Positions 33,101-46,249 of a stretch of 64,000 nucleotides of DNA are shown one piece after another. The translations under genes and the position numbers were made by a program. How positions within the stretch are numbered: the first letter of the stretch is position 1; each line of letters opens with the position of its first letter. The notes below the pieces were generated by a model that saw only the letters and a program-made list of their open reading frames with translations, did not search any database and was not told the origin of the DNA. Where the stretch lies: positions 86,065,025 to 86,129,024 of the forward strand of contig NC_080571.1 of assembly GCF_030247185.1 (NCBI RefSeq), in the 5' to 3' direction. Origin of the DNA: Malaya genurostris (taxonomy: Eukaryota > Arthropoda > Insecta > Diptera > Culicidae).

Positions 33101-35030
33101 ATATTACTCGATTATCTGGGTTATCAATCGAGTACTCGATTAATTGATCGATCGATCGATTAAAAGGTAAAATAATTCGCGAGGTGGTCCACAGACGAAG
33201 TGTCACAAAAACTGTCGTCAGCGAAATAGAAAAAAAACTGTGCACGAAAAATCGTACGAGAAACAAAACTACTCAAATAAAACATTTTTCCTGCAGTATC
33301 TAAACCAAAATCATGATGATGGAATGTTGGTGATGGTGGAAACATCGGAAGGAACAAAAGTTGAATTATCGTGTACTGATAATTGAAATTTATTGTTCCG
33401 TGGTCATCGAATAATTCATTGGATTCGGTCGTATACTGATTTCGATGCTGGCATGATGTATTTTTCGTGTACTTCGTTACTTTCAGAGAAGTAACGAATC
33501 CAATAAGTGAGTGTGCATTTGTCCAAGATGCAGCTTTTTGGTCCCAATAATACCAGCGTTGAATTCATGAACCAGTCGAATTCTGGCATTCCATTTATTC
33601 GTTCTCGATTACTGATTGAAAACGCAGTATTACCTACTGACAAAGCTAGCATCAGTTCTTTTCGTGAACGTATTAGTATTGAACAAATTTATTCATTAAA
33701 CGAACAACGCATAACTCCAACGCAAACAATTTTGTCCAACAGGGCTGTTGACAATTTCAATTTACGGTAGCAATTTAAAGAGCCTTGTATTCCTTGATTG
33801 TAATTCATGTTGAGTCTCCTCACCGCACCGAATGATTTAAGCGATTCTCGGTGGCAGAAGCTGTCATCGAAGGCAACAAACGAATCCATATCCAGCATCC
33901 AGTCAGAAACTCAATCCGTAATAAAATTTGACGGACTGACAATCGAAGCCGCGATGATTGAAGATGAGTGGATTTGAGCTGTTGGAGATTTTGTTTTAGT
34001 TCTCCCAGAGGATGATATTTCTACCAGCTGTGAATGATTGTAAACCGCGGAGAACAATACGCGTAGCACAGATTTTTTTCCAATTATAGAGAGTTTCTGT
34101 TTTGCTGCCTCCTGTTCATTCGTTTCCATCCTCCGATGACGATGACGAACGCGACGCGGCAAGCGAAATCCTACCTCAACCGCGTGATCCCGCGGTTCAG
34201 GGGCTACCCAATCGCAAACCCAGGCGGGGAGTATTGTTGAATTTAAAAAGACACATGTTGAATCAATTAGGCAGCCGTGTGAGTGTGGTGTGTCTGCCCT
34301 GCACGGATCGGTTTGGCCATCGAGACCGCAGCATCCGCAGCATTGTGCGAGTAGTTTGTAATGCATACTCCCGGTAATCGGTAGCCGGTGTAGTGGGTGG
34401 AAGAACATTGGAGAAACCGCGAGAATGATTTAATGAACCGCGAACGAACAGGGCGTGCGCGCGCGAGCTCACACACGGAGGCTTAACGGATAGTCCCATA
34501 TGAAATCGGTTTCGATAGCGGAAAGTGAATCAGTTATTGGACATGTGTTGATTAATACTGCGGTCAGGCTGCGATACTCTATTACTGCTGGGGGAACTAC
34601 CCCTTTTTTAGGTACGGAAAAATGGTCCAAAGGTCGAAAATTGAAAGAAAACCCTCTTTTTAATTCACCTAATTGTGTGACATTGGCATTAAAGAGGTAT
34701 TTCTCTGCATTGAGTTAACTTTTGACACAAATTTAGATAGCTTTCGTAGTCCATTCATAATGCTTAGAGTAACTCACGTAGCGTACTTTAATCCCGAGAT
34801 GGTCGGGTCACGGGTATTTGTACACGATACTCGACCTGAACCCGAACTCGTTGGGTATTAGTCGGGTTCAGGTACAGAAAAAGATATATTTGTCTGGTTC
34901 GGGTGCCGATTTTTGAAGTAGGACTACGTCTTTCTTTGCTTTACCTGGGTGCATTTTTAAAATTTCAAAACACGAAAGTGTAACAAAATAACTCCAGATT
35001 TGATTTCTTAATAATTTTTTTCCTGTTTGA
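33101..35030. other. Intergenic region, no gene recognised
   Basis: The longest frames (33911-34408 minus, 165 aa; 33507-33770 plus, 87 aa; 34102-34377 plus, 91 aa) overlap and lack known motifs. The plus frame at 33507-33770 looks somewhat protein-like, but nothing confirms it. A GC-rich patch lies at 34100-34480. Around 34795-34910 the phrase TCGGGTTCAGGT/CGGGTT repeats imperfectly in both orientations. Candidate promoter or first-exon DNA cannot be excluded. Confidence 0.35.
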
Positions 35031-35339
35031 ATATTGTCGTGAATACGACTTACTTTACTATGGAGCGCCTTTTCAAAATTAGCCATATGGAAGATTGGGC
35101 AGAATTTAATCGTGAATAATTGACTTGTATTAATGGCAGCAACAAAATTCTTTCACCATTTCATCGAAAATATGGTCAGGAATCTAGAATAATATTTTGA
35201 ACAGTGTGCGATAACCACAAACAACTCAAATATTAAGTTTTCTCAAACTTTGAAAACAACGCGGAAAACTCTTTACTTTTGCTTGGCTTTTTCGCGCAAG
35301 GACGATGATTTTGAGGTAGTCAGGCACATATCTTCAACT

Positions 35340-35390
35340 GACTGCGTATAAAAGGGGAACCGTGGTCGAAATTCGATCATTCGTCATCTA
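35340..35390 (+). promoter_or_regulatory. TATA box plus initiator of Jockey copy 1
   Basis: TATAAAAG at 35347-35354 within GCGTATAAAAGGGG, and TCATTC at 35377-35382. The first T of the TATA box is 32 bases from the initiator A, the textbook spacing for arthropod polymerase II promoters. The same arrangement and spacing occur in the two other copies of this block. Jockey-type LINEs normally use downstream internal promoters, so an upstream TATA is unusual. Confidence 0.6.
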
Positions 35391-35478
35391 ACACTCGATG
35401 TGGATAGACGAATAACCTACTACGACTAATTTCGATTTTGTTTCATCTTTTATTCGCAACTTTCTACCTTCTCAAGCT

Positions 35479-36618
35479 ATGGGTAAAACGCGCCATAGAT
35501 CCGAGAAGGATCCAAAGGATGCTAAGCGTCTGAAGCCAAGTGATGTACAGGTAAACGACCGTTTGCTGAGTAAAAACCAATATGCTGATCTGCCAGTTGA
35601 TGTCGAAGAGGAACTGCAGAAGAAGGAAAAAATGCCGCCTTTCTACCTGAAGGGCTTCCCACCAAACTATACGCTCGGATTTCAACACACTGATCAGCAA
35701 AGGACTACAGGCAACAATTCGTTTATGTACTGAAGGCTACAAAATAACTGCTCCGGCTATGAACCACTACAAAGGAGTGGAATTGTACCTGTAGTAGACA
35801 AAAGCGGAAAACTTCACACACGATATTGCCGCCAACAAACCTATGAAGGTTGTACTTCGGGGACTACCCGACATGATGGAAGCCGAACTAAAGCAGGCAC
35901 TGTCGGAGGCTGGACTAAAGCCTATGATGGTGTTTAAAATGAAACGACATAATACGGACAAAAAGTTTAGAGATCAACTGTACCTGATTCATCTAGAGAT
36001 GGGCTCCATCACCATGAGTCAACTGAAAACGATTAAATCGTTATTTAGCATAATCATCGAATGGCAAAAGTATAAACCGGTACATCGGGATGTCACACAG
36101 TGCACGAACTGTTTGAACTACGGCCATGGAGCGAGGAATTGCCACATGAAAAGTCGGTGCTGGAAATGTGCCGAACCACACAATACCAACGATTGTCTAC
36201 TAGATGACATCGCTGTAAAATGTGTGAACTGTGATGGCGACCATCCATCTACTAGCAAATCGTGTTCACAAAAATTCGACAACAGTCCCGTAAACAATCA
36301 ACGCGCAAGAATGTTCCACAGAAGGATGAAATTAATTTCCCACGAATCCCACCGAAGAGGGATATTCCAAATTTGCCGCCACTTCCTCGCAGCAATCCAA
36401 AAGGTTCAGCCGCTGGATCACAAAAAGAATCTTCCTCAAAACTCCATCCTGGATGGAACAATAATCAACCAAAAGCAAAGGATGACTCTGGGGACTTATT
36501 CTCTGCTGAACAACTGATTGTCATTTTTGAAACAATGACAACAAAACTACGAAACTACAGAACGCGGTTAGATCAAATCAACGCCTTATGCAAATTCATC
36601 ATCGAATATGCAATATAA
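35479..36618 (+). pseudogene. Jockey ORF1 (gag-like), frameshifted
   Basis: Starts MGKTRHRSEKDPKDAKRLKP. A frameshift after the KGFPP segment (about 35670) and another near 35800 break it before the conserved MKVVLRGLPDMMEAELKQAL block. Three CCHC zinc knuckles follow: CTNCLNYGHGARNC, CWKCAEPHNTNDC and CVNCDGDHPSTSKSC. A 13-bp deletion near 36272, relative to copy 2, shifts the frame again. The C-terminal FIIEYAI stop overlaps the ORF2 start by about 11 bases. ORF1 proteins coat LINE RNA in ribonucleoprotein particles. Confidence 0.85.
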
Positions 36619-39006
36619 TGAGTTGGATGTAGTAAATTGGAATGCTTGCTAACTCAGGAACTAAACTGCTGAGTTATCCGACATCATTCAAGAGAAGAAT
36701 GCCGATATTGCTATTTTAACTGAAACTAATCTTAAACCTGAAATTTCAATTTTTATTTCCAATTACAGGATTCACAGGCTCGACAGGGCAACTACCAGAG
36801 GAGGGGGAGTTGCCATTGCCATTAAACGATCCATTCAGCACAGGCTTCTGTCAGCCTTTAAATTGCAACTAATAGAAGCCATCGGAATTGAGATTACAAC
36901 GACGATGGGACCCATCATCATCATTGCAGCGTACTGCCTCAAACAAACCAATCTTCGAGATGGTACGTGTGCATCATTGAAGCGAGATCTGGCTATGCTC
37001 ACTCGACGACAGAACAAATTCATCATTGCTGGGGACCTGAACGCACGGCATGAGCTGTGGGGAAACAAAAGACAGAATCGAAACGGATTCGTACTTGCCG
37101 AAGATTACGAAGCTGGACAGTACAACATCCTCGCTCCGGATCAACCAACGCGACTTTCCAGATCATTAGTTTATTCCATTTTGGATATATTTATCAGCAA
37201 CATCGCCATAGACAGCTCTCCGGTTGTCTTCAACGAGCTATCTTCCGATCACTTTCCAGTAATATTGACATTCGGATCGTCACCAGAAACAGTGCCTATT
37301 CAACCTCGGAAGAACTATTGTGGCACCGACTGGGTCCAATTTCAACAAATCGCCGACCAACTTGCTACTAGATTCCGCTACTAGATTCCGCGATGGAAAT
37401 CGATGTGGCCCTATCTTCCTGCCAGCATTCAATCACAGTCGCTCGTGATAGGACGGTTCCAGTACAACATATGCCGAGTTCCTCTATTCAAATTGACAGT
37501 GTCACCAAGAAACTCATCCGACTTCGAAATATCTACCGGAGGCAGTATCAACGAACTGGCATCCTAGATAAGAAGACTTCTTATAAAAACTTAACTAGGA
37601 TAATCCATGAAAGGATATCTGTGCTTCGCAACAGGAACTTCCAGCAAAAGCTACGAGAAATTCTCCCACATTCAAAGCCCTTCTGGTCCGTAACGAAGGT
37701 GCTTAAGAAAAAACCGAAGCCTATTCCTCCTCTGATGTCACCCCAGGACGCAGCTGAAGGAATACCTTTAATCACACCAGCAGAGAAGGCAAATGCGCTA
37801 GGCCAGCAGTTTGTGTGTTCTCACAATTTAGGACTCAACATTGTTAGTTCACATGAAAGAGCCGTTGCAGATAGAGTAGCTGAGGTTGACCAATCAGACA
37901 GCTTGGTTCCGGAGGAAAGTAGAGTCACTGCGAATGAGCTGATAACTATTGTGAAAAAATCCAAAAATATGAATGCCCCCGGTTTCGACAACACATTCAA
38001 CATCGAGCTGAAACATTTGAGTATTCGCTGGAAGCTTGGTTACTTCCCGTCAAAGTGGAAGTTAGCTAAAGTTATCCCAGTTTTGAAACCGGGGAAAGAT
38101 CCTTCCTTTTTCAAGAGCTATCGGCCCATCAGCCTACTCTCTGCCAATCCAAGATGTTTGAAAAGTCAATACAAAGGCTTTCTTGCTTTCGCAGATGAAC
38201 AGGATATATTACTGGAAGAACAGTTTGGATTCCAGAAAGGAAGATCCACCATCCACCAACTCACAAGGGTTACCAACGTCATCCAGCAAAACAAATCAGT
38301 GTCCAAAACGACTGCCATGGCAATATTGGATATTGAAAAGGCATTCGATAATGTATGGCACGATGGCCTGGTGTTTAAACTGCATCGGTATAATTTTCCC
38401 ATGTTTCTTATTAAAATTATCAAAAATTATCTTGCAGATAGAGCATTCCAGGTTTCTCTGAATAATGCACTTTCAGAAGGATTTACTATTCCTGCTGGAA
38501 CTTGTTTTCACATTTAAGATCTCCAAAACTTGTTCCATCAGACGAATGCCGAATTCGGTGATAAGGTCATTCAATGGTCCGACGAAGTTATCTATCTAGG
38601 ACTCACCTTTGACAGACATCTGATATTCAGGTCACATGTTTACAAAATCGGTCAAAAATGCAGCATACTCATTAGGTCTCTGTATCCGCTGATTTGTAGA
38701 ACATCTAAACTGTGCCTGAAGAATCAGATGGCTGTCTATAAACAAATCATCTACCCCGCAATTGAATACGCAGTCCCTGTTTGGCGGGGCTGTGCACGAA
38801 CACACAAACTTAGGCTTCAGCGCATTCAAAGTAAGATCTTAAAGATGATTCTAAATCTACCCCCTTGGACAAGGACTAGTGAAGTAAATGAGATGGCCTC
38901 CCTGGATATACTAGAACAAAAATTCGAACAATACTGCACGAAATTTGAAGAGAGGTGCTCAATCTCTGAAATACAAATAATTCAAAATTTGTACGTATTA
39001 GGTTAG
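36608..39006 (+). pseudogene. Jockey ORF2 (endonuclease/reverse transcriptase), broken
   Basis: The endonuclease starts at ATG 36608 with stops near 36650-36670, then is readable: DIAILTETNLKPEI, GGGVAIAIKRSIQHR, FIIAGDLNARHELWG and ELSSDHFPVI. A tandem 13-bp duplication (about 37364-37391) introduces an in-frame TAG. The reverse transcriptase then reads SYRPISLLSANPR, EQFGFQKGRSTIHQL and AILDIEKAFDNVWHDGL, but jumps from IPAGTCFHI straight to FHQTNAEFGDKVIQW, losing the F/YADD catalytic block. The thumb and C-terminus (VIYLGLTFDRHLIFRSH, RIQSKILKMILNLPPW) remain. Confidence 0.88.
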
Positions 39007-39222
39007 GGATAGTTATAAGTGGGTAGATATTTTATAAATAATCATAATAAATGTTATGATTAAACATTAGTATGTAAAACAAGAGTAACTAAAACACCTA
39101 TTATTAATAACGAATCGTATGATCAACAAAGATGAAAGGCCAAAAGGTCAAAACACTTGTACTGTAAAATGTTGATGTAATACACAAAAATAAGATTAAT
39201 AAACAGATATTTATGCAAAAAC

Positions 39223-39330
39223 AAAAAATGATGGAAGCAGACGTCGTGGGAGTTAAACCTTCAACCAGCAGCGACGGAGAAAGAACCTTCTGCGTGGTTA
39301 AAACCTCAAACGCTCAGGACTGCTATATTT
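39223..39330 (+). repeat. Segment shared with 31240-31336
   Basis: ATGGAAGCAGACGTCGTGGG, AACCAGCAGCGACGGAGAAAG, then GTTAAAACCTCAAACGCTCA. A short frame (MEADVVGVKPSTSSDGERTF) opens here but is interrupted by a stop in the other copy. It probably belongs to the repeat into which the LINE inserted. Confidence 0.6.
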
Positions 39331-42300
39331 ATTATCATTTAGATAAATTGTCCACCTCACACCAAGTTATCCCGCTGGCAGTGTGTTGACAGAACTTGGT
39401 GTTCATCACCTTACGTAATGCCAAAAATACAAAGGTAATTTTCACCTGCTGATAAACGCTTAGCTTCGACTCTTGATTCTTATATTGGGTTTACTCACAA
39501 ATGTTGCTAAGTGCGAAACTATGATAGTTTAGTATAGGTAGTATGATAAATAACGAAAACGACATAACAAACAAACCCGTTTCCTGTGATGCATGTGGAA
39601 ATGCAGAAGATTTCTCGCTTTCGAACTAACAATCCTTTCCTTCCCAAGTAGATCTGCATTCGGATGTGGCCGGTGGCGGTGTTGATCAACATCAATACAG
39701 TTTACACAATGTGAATCAATATGCTCTGAAAAAATCATTTTGCATGCTCAATTGGTCCTGATCAATAACGAAGTAGCAATACACGGATGGTATCTAATGC
39801 AAGTAAACCGATTTAATTAAATTTATATGAGAATATGAACAATACGAGAGAAGCATCATTTGCCACTAGGTGGATTGGAACAGGTTTTTCTTTCTTTTCT
39901 GATTTATATTCTCTAGGAAATCGAACTGATATCTGTACCGTATCCATATCTAGAAACGGCCAGCAATGAAAAAGAAGAATATCTTCTCGAGTAACGATGG
40001 TAGTAGCGTCGAAGAACCTACGGCGGTGGACAGATCAGAAATCGTCTCCACAATCGATAACCATCGGACAAAAAAATAAATAATACTGAACCATATCGAA
40101 CCATGTGAAGTTTTCTACTTTCACACGCTTCCATCACCGTCCAGCGTAGCAGCGTGTGGTTTTTTAGGTTCTTGGAACTCACTCTATCTATACTGATCTA
40201 CTTCGCTTTTTTACCTTGCGGTTCGTCACACACGCCGTCATAATCGTCGCCATCGTGGTGTACCATTTCCCACGGTACAAAATCCGTAACGCATCCATCC
40301 ACCCGCCCGTTCCGGATGAGACGCGAGCACGCCGGAGTTGTGGTCATACGTTTAAAATCCATATTATTATTATCAAAAGGCTCACACATCGTTCGGACGC
40401 CCGGGAGATCAGCTATTATGCAAATGTCGAGGGGTCCGCTGGAGGCGCATGTTGCCCTCCGTTGATTGCTTCATTTGTCGTTCTCGTCGAGCTGTCGAAC
40501 CATCAGGTCTGGTCCGGGACCCGGCAGTCATCGGTGACAAAGATTGTTTCGTATGTTTTTCGTAGGGGAAAACAGTTCGACAGCTGGGCTGCCATCAATT
40601 ACCGATACCCGATTAGTAGGACAAACTTGTGGCCTGTGAGATTGACATCCGAATATCGAAGTATGGAGTTTCGTTTTTTGGTACGTCGCCATGTGAGAAA
40701 TACAGGGCTGAATTTCCTGATTCCCCAAAGGGCTGCCGAAGGGTAATGAGAAATAGAAAGAACTTATGTTTCGTTAATTGAAGCTTTAACAAATTTTATG
40801 ACTATGGGGTAATTGATTCTTTGATCCGTGAACCTTATTGGGATTGTTTTAATCGTGTGAATACACCGAAGGAGAAGTTTAACACCTACACAGTTTCCAC
40901 TTTGCGTCGACGACGATGCTGGTAGCAGCCTAATAGTGTTGATCGTAAAATAAACGAGCTAATTAGTGATCGTTAATAAATGTTGTAACATAAACATTTT
41001 CGGAACGGGTTGGAAGCACTTTCCTCTTGATAGATCTTCGAGTTCGTAAAATTCGTCCTATTTTCCAGCCCGTCTCATGAGACATCACACGGCACGGTTC
41101 CCTTCCGAAACTAGTCCAAAGCAGAACAAGTTCCATATCGTTCGGAAGATCATTTTCGCTCGACTGACGCATATTAACGATCGCTATCAACGATGGTGCA
41201 GATACCGATCTTCGAGTGGTTATTTTCGCATAGCGCACCCACGACCCAACCACGACGCTTTCGGTTCCTTTCTCTCTCTGTCTCTCTCATACATATGTTC
41301 AGTCATTAATTTCTTTACATTCCAAACCCTCGCACGCCGTTTTTAGTTCCCCGGTGATGTTTCTCGCCCGCTGCATTGTGGGCACCAATCACACTGAAAC
41401 GGATCGAAATGTGGCATTTGAGGCTTATCTGTGAGTTTAAGCAATTTCAATTTGCACATTCCACCGTAATGTTGGACCATTTTTCATTCCGCGACTATTG
41501 CGCCCGGTTGGTGCAGGTATCGCGGGCATCTAGGATTCCGATTGGTTGGGACGGGACAGAACGCACCTGAAATGAAAATAAGAAACATTGGACATTCAAT
41601 GGTGCACTTGATTGAGACCCCTTTTGGACCAGTCGACCGATCGACCGACCGACCGTACGTGGTCTGTAGAATTGCTGTTCGAAGTGATTGCGTTGGAAAT
41701 CGCTGTAATAACAATACACGTAGCAATAATCATAGCTAAGGTGTAACTGGGCTACTAGAGGATTGCTTTGCTGGTACGCTTTGCAGTGTTGCTGAATTGC
41801 AGTATTCATTAACAAATAAATGACTGTTCTTTCTATGTTCATTATTCGGGTGATCTTTGCTAGCCCTAGTCGACTTGCACATTCTGAAGAAAATTACGTA
41901 CTGTTTGTGTTTATTTTACCTCAACAAGAACACACGCTCTTAAAAAGTTACTCAGAGTTTGAGTACTAGTTACTCAATTTCTAATGATACCTGGAAACGT
42001 AAAAAATCAGTAGTTACCATCAATGATAATGAGTAACTTTTACCTTAAATTTACGTTCAAGGTTGGATTTTCCTCAAGAGATCAGTCTACAGGATGCTCC
42101 ATTTTATATGTCGGTATGTAAACATTCAATAACTGTGAAAAAAAAACCGATTTCTTTAAGTGATGTTTTGGACTAGTATTTGAAAATAATATCAATTAAG
42201 TGGCCGCCTGTATTAGTAACTACAAAATATGGCTTCTTTTTTCACGAATGTCGGGTTGGAGCTTGTCAATAGCTTGAGGCTGGTTTGCGTAAACCTTGCT

Positions 42301-42499
42301 TCTCAGATAACCCCTCAAAAAGAAGTCCGGGGGTAGTATTGTCAGATGGTGCCTTTTTGCCGCGATATTTTTCCGATATGCACGTTGAGGAAACAAAGGA
42401 ACGACTGTTTTCGATGTAAAGTGTCACTATTTCAGCGCGTTGCTACCAAAACATATCGGATGCAATCGCTCGGTTGGTAAATGTGAAAGTTATTCATTT
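39331..42499. other. Spacer between the convergent Jockey copies; no gene recognised
   Basis: Frames such as 40216-40746 plus (176 aa) and 41077-41346 plus have no recognisable domain and are doubtful. Bases 41935-42060 contain a small inverted repeat (AAAAAGTTACTCAG against TGAGTAACTTTTACC) that may be a MITE. Short runs of TCTCTC (41272-41290) and GACC/GATC (41630-41655) occur. Bases 40200-41350 are less AT-rich than their surroundings. Confidence 0.35.
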
Positions 42500-42713
42500 T
42501 TTTGCATAAATATCTGTTTATTAATCTTATTTTTGTGTATTACATCAACATTTTACAGTACAAGTGTTTTGACCCTTTGGCCTTTCATCTTTGTTGTTCA
42601 TACGATTCGTTATTAATAATAGGTGTTTTAGTTACTCTTGTTTTACATACGAATGTTTAATCATAACATTTATTATGATTATTTATAAAATATCTACCCA
42701 CTTATAACTATCC

Positions 42714-45110
42714 CTAACCTAATACGTACAAATTTTGAATTATTTGTATTTCAGAGATTGAGCACCTCTCTTCAAATTTCGTGCAGTATTGTTCGAATTT
42801 TTGTTCTAGTATATCCAGGGAGGACATCTCATTTACTTCACTAGTCCTTGTCCAAGGGGGTAGATTTAGAATCATCTTTAAGATCTTACTTTGAATGCGC
42901 TGAAGCCTAAGTTTGTGTGTTCGCGCACAGCCCCGCCAAACAGGGATTGCGTATTCAATTGCAGGGTAGATGATTTGTTTATAGACAGCCATCTGATTCT
43001 TCAGGCACAGTTTAGATGTTCTACAAATCAGCGGATACAGAGACCTAATGAGTATGCTGCATTTTTGACCGATTTTGTAAACATGTGACCTGAATATCAG
43101 ATGTCTGTCAAAGGTGAGTCCTAGATAGATAACTTCGTCGGACCATTGAATGACCTCATCACCGAATCGTATTCGGCATTCGTCTTATGGAACAAGTTTT
43201 GGAGATCTTGAATGTGGAAACAAGTTCCAGCAGGAATAGTGAATCCTTCTGAAAGTGCATTATTCAGAGAAACCTGGAATGCTCTATCTGCAAGATAATT
43301 TTTGATAATTTTAATAAGAAACATGGGAAAATTATACCGATGCAGTTTAAACACCAGGCCATCGTGCCACACATTATCGAATGCCTTTTCAATATCCAAT
43401 ATTGCCATGGCAGTCGTTTTGGACACTGATTTGTTTTGCTGGATGACGTTGGTAACCCTTGTGAGTTGGTGGATGGTGGATCTTCCTTTCTGGAATCCAA
43501 ACTGTTCTTCCAGTAATATATCCTGTTCATCTGCGAAAGCAAGAAAGCCTTTGTATTGACTTTTCAAACATCTTGGATAGGGCAGAGAGTAGGCTGATGG
43601 GCCGATAGCTCTTGAAAAAGGAAGGATCTTTCCCCGGTTTCAAAACTGGGATAACTTTAGCTAACTTCCACTTTGACGGGAAGTAACCAAGCTTCCAGCG
43701 AATACTCAAATGTTTCAGCTCGATGTTGAATGTGTTGTCGAAACCGGGGGCCTTCATATTTTTGGATTTTTTCACAATAGCCATCAGCTCATTCGCAGTG
43801 ACTCTATGTACTGTCCTCCGGAACCAAGCTGTCTGATTGGTCAACCTCAGCTACTCTATCTGCATGTGAACTAACAATTTTGAGTCCTAAATTGTGAGAA
43901 CACACAAACTGCTGGCCTAGCGCATTTGCCTTCTCTGCTGGTGTGATTAAAGGTATTTCTTCAGCTGCGTCCTGGGGTGACATCAGAGGAGGAATAGGCT
44001 TCGGTTTTTTCTTAAGCACCTTCGTTACGGACCAGAAGGGCTTTGAATGTGGGAGAATTTCTCGTAGCTTTTGCTGGAAGTTCCTGTTGCGAAGCACAGA
44101 TATCCTTTCATGGATTATCCTAGTTAAGTTTTTATAAGAAGTCTTCTTATCTAGGATGCCAGTTCGTTGATACTGCCTCCGGTAGATATTTCGAAGTCGG
44201 ATGAGTTTCTTGGTGACACTGTCAATTTGAATAGAGGAACTCGGCATATGTTGTACTGGAACCGTCCTATCACGAGCGACTGTGATTGAATGCTGGCAGG
44301 AAGATAGGGCCACATCGATTTCCATCGCGGAATCTAGTAGCGGAATCTAGTAGCAAGTTGGTCGGCGATTTGTTGAAATTGGACCCAGTCGGTGCCACAA
44401 TAGTTCTTCCGAGGTTGAATAGGCACTGTTTCTGGTGACGATCCGAATGTCAATATTACTGGAAAGTGATCGGAAGATAGCTCGTTGAAGACAACCGGAG
44501 AGCTGTCTATGGCGATGTTGCTGATAAATATATCCAAAATGGAATAAACTAATGATCTGGAAAGTCGCGTTGGTTGATCCGGAGCGAGGATGTTGTACTG
44601 TCCAGCTTCGTAATCTTCGGCAAGTACGAATCCGTTTTGATTCTGTTTTCTGTTTCCCCACAGCTCATGCCGTGCGTTCAATTCCCCAGCAATGATGAAT
44701 TTGTTCTGTCGTCGAGTGAGCATAGCCAGATCTCGCTTCAATGATGCACACGTACCATCTCGAAGATTGGTTTGTTTGGGGCAGTACGCTGCAATGATGA
44801 TGATGGGTCCCATCGTCGTTGTAATCTCAATTCCGATGGCTTCTATGAGTTGCAATTTAAAGGCTGACAGAAGCCTGTGCTGAATGGATCGTTTAACGGC
44901 AATGGCAACTCCCCCTCCTCTGGTAGTTGTCCTGTCGAGCCTGTGAATCCTGTAATTGGAAATAAAAATAGAAATTGCAGGTTTGAGATGAGTTTCAGTT
45001 AAAATAGCAATATCGGCATTCTTCTCTTGAAGAAAGTCGGATAACTCAGCAGTTTTGCTCCTGAGTGAGCAAGCATTCCAATTTACTACATCCAACTCAT
45101 TATATTGCAT
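42714..45110 (-). pseudogene. Jockey ORF2 (endonuclease intact, reverse transcriptase deleted)
   Basis: The endonuclease frame is open for 258 codons (44334-45110): VNWNACSLRSKTAELSDFL, ADIAILTETHLKP with the catalytic Glu, DRTTTRGGGVAIAV, FIIAGELNARHELWG (GEL where copy 1 has GDL, replacing a normally conserved Asp) and ELSSDHFPVI with the catalytic His. It ends at the TAG created by the 13-bp duplication. The RT continues in other frames (SYRPISLLSALSKMFEKS, AILDIEKAFDNVWHDGL) and lacks the F/YADD block. The C-terminal frame 42714-42992 remains open. No reverse transcription is possible from this copy. Confidence 0.88.
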
Positions 45111-46249
45111 ATTCGATGATGAATTTGCATAAGGCGTTGATTTGATCTAACCGCGTTCTGTAGTTTCGTAGTTTTGTTGTCATTGTTTCAAAAATGACAA
45201 TCAGTTGTTCAGCAGAGAATAAGTCCCCAGAGTCATCCTTTGCTTGTGGTTGATTATTGGCCCATCCAGGAGGGATTTTTGAGGAAGATTCTTTTTGTGA
45301 TCCAGCGGCTGAATCTTTTGGATTGCTGCGAGGAAGTGGCGGCAAATTCGGAATATCCCTCTTCGGTGGGAGCCGTGGGAAATTAACTTCATCCTTCTGT
45401 GGAACATTCTTGCGCGTTGATTGTTTGCGGGACGCCTGTTGTCGAATTTTTGTGAACTCAGCACGTTTGGGACACGATTTGCTAGTAGATGGATGGTCGC
45501 CATCACAGTTCACACATTTTACAGCGATGTCATCTAGTAGACAATCGTTGGTATTGTGTGGTTCGGCACATTTCCAGCACCGACTTTTCATGTGGCAATT
45601 CCTCGCTCCATGGCCGTAGTTCAAACAGTTCGTGCACTGTGTGACATCCCGGTGTACCAGTTTATACTTTTGCCATTCGATGATTATGTTAAATAACGAC
45701 TTAATCATTTTCAGTTGACTCATGGTGATGGAGCCCATCTCTAGATGAATCAGGTACAGTTGATCTCTAAACTTTTTGTCCGTATTATGTCGTTTCATTT
45801 TAAACACCATCATAGGCTTTAGTCCAGCCTCCGACAGTGCCTGCTTTAGTTCGGCTTCCATCATGTCGGGTAGTCCCCGAAGTACAACCTTCATAGGTTT
45901 GTTGGCGGCAATATCGTGTGTGAAGTATTCCGCTTTTGTCTGCTTCAGGTACAATTCCACTCCTTTGGAGTGGTTCAAAGCCGGAACAGTTATTTTGTAG
46001 CCTTCAGTACATAAACGAATTGTTGCCTGTAGTCCTTTGCTGATCAGCGTGTTGAAATCCGAGCGGTGGGAAGCCCTTCAGGTAGAAAGGCGGCATTTTT
46101 TCCTTCTTCTGCAGTTCCTCTTCGACATCAACTGGCAGATCAGCATATTGGTTTTTACTCAGCAAACGGTCGTTTACCTGTACATCACTTGGCTTCAGAC
46201 GCTTAGCATCCTTTGGATCCTTCTCGGATCTATGGCGCGTTTTACCCAT
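45100..46249 (-). pseudogene. Jockey ORF1 (gag-like), one frameshift
   Basis: The N-terminal part (MGKTRHRSEKDPKDAKRLKP...) occupies 46004-46249, then a frameshift after KGFPP leads to the long open segment 45100-45978 (292 codons). This contains MKVVLRGLPDMMEAELKQAL, three CCHC knuckles (CTNCLNYGHGARNC, CWKCAEPHNTNDC, CVNCDGDHPSTSKSC) and a proline-rich tail (FPRLPPKRDIPNLPPLPR). The C-terminus FIIEYAI overlaps the ORF2 start by 11 bases. The knuckle-bearing part is intact, so it is the better template for classification. Confidence 0.88.

Larger units (their letters stand above)
35036..39222 (+). mobile_element. Jockey-clade non-LTR retrotransposon, copy 1, non-autonomous
   Basis: Runs from GTCGTGAATACGACTTACTT to an A-rich 3' end (ATTTATGCAAAAACAAAAAA). 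Order: ~340-bp 5' block with TATA/initiator, 5' leader, gag-like ORF1, apurinic endonuclease, reverse transcriptase lacking its catalytic block, and a ~200-bp 3' tail. Gene order and motifs are Jockey-clade. It matches the inverted copy at 42500-46692 nearly throughout, including a shared 13-bp tandem duplication and a shared deletion. No target duplication is obvious. Confidence 0.85.

Noticed and set aside
33911..34408. 165-aa minus-strand frame with several cysteines
   Set aside because: Overlapped by an equally plausible plus-strand frame, no signal peptide or family motif; GC-rich composition alone explains the lack of stops.
40216..40746. 176-aa plus-strand frame as a host gene
   Set aside because: No recognisable domain and no conserved context; long chance frames are expected in a locally less AT-rich stretch.
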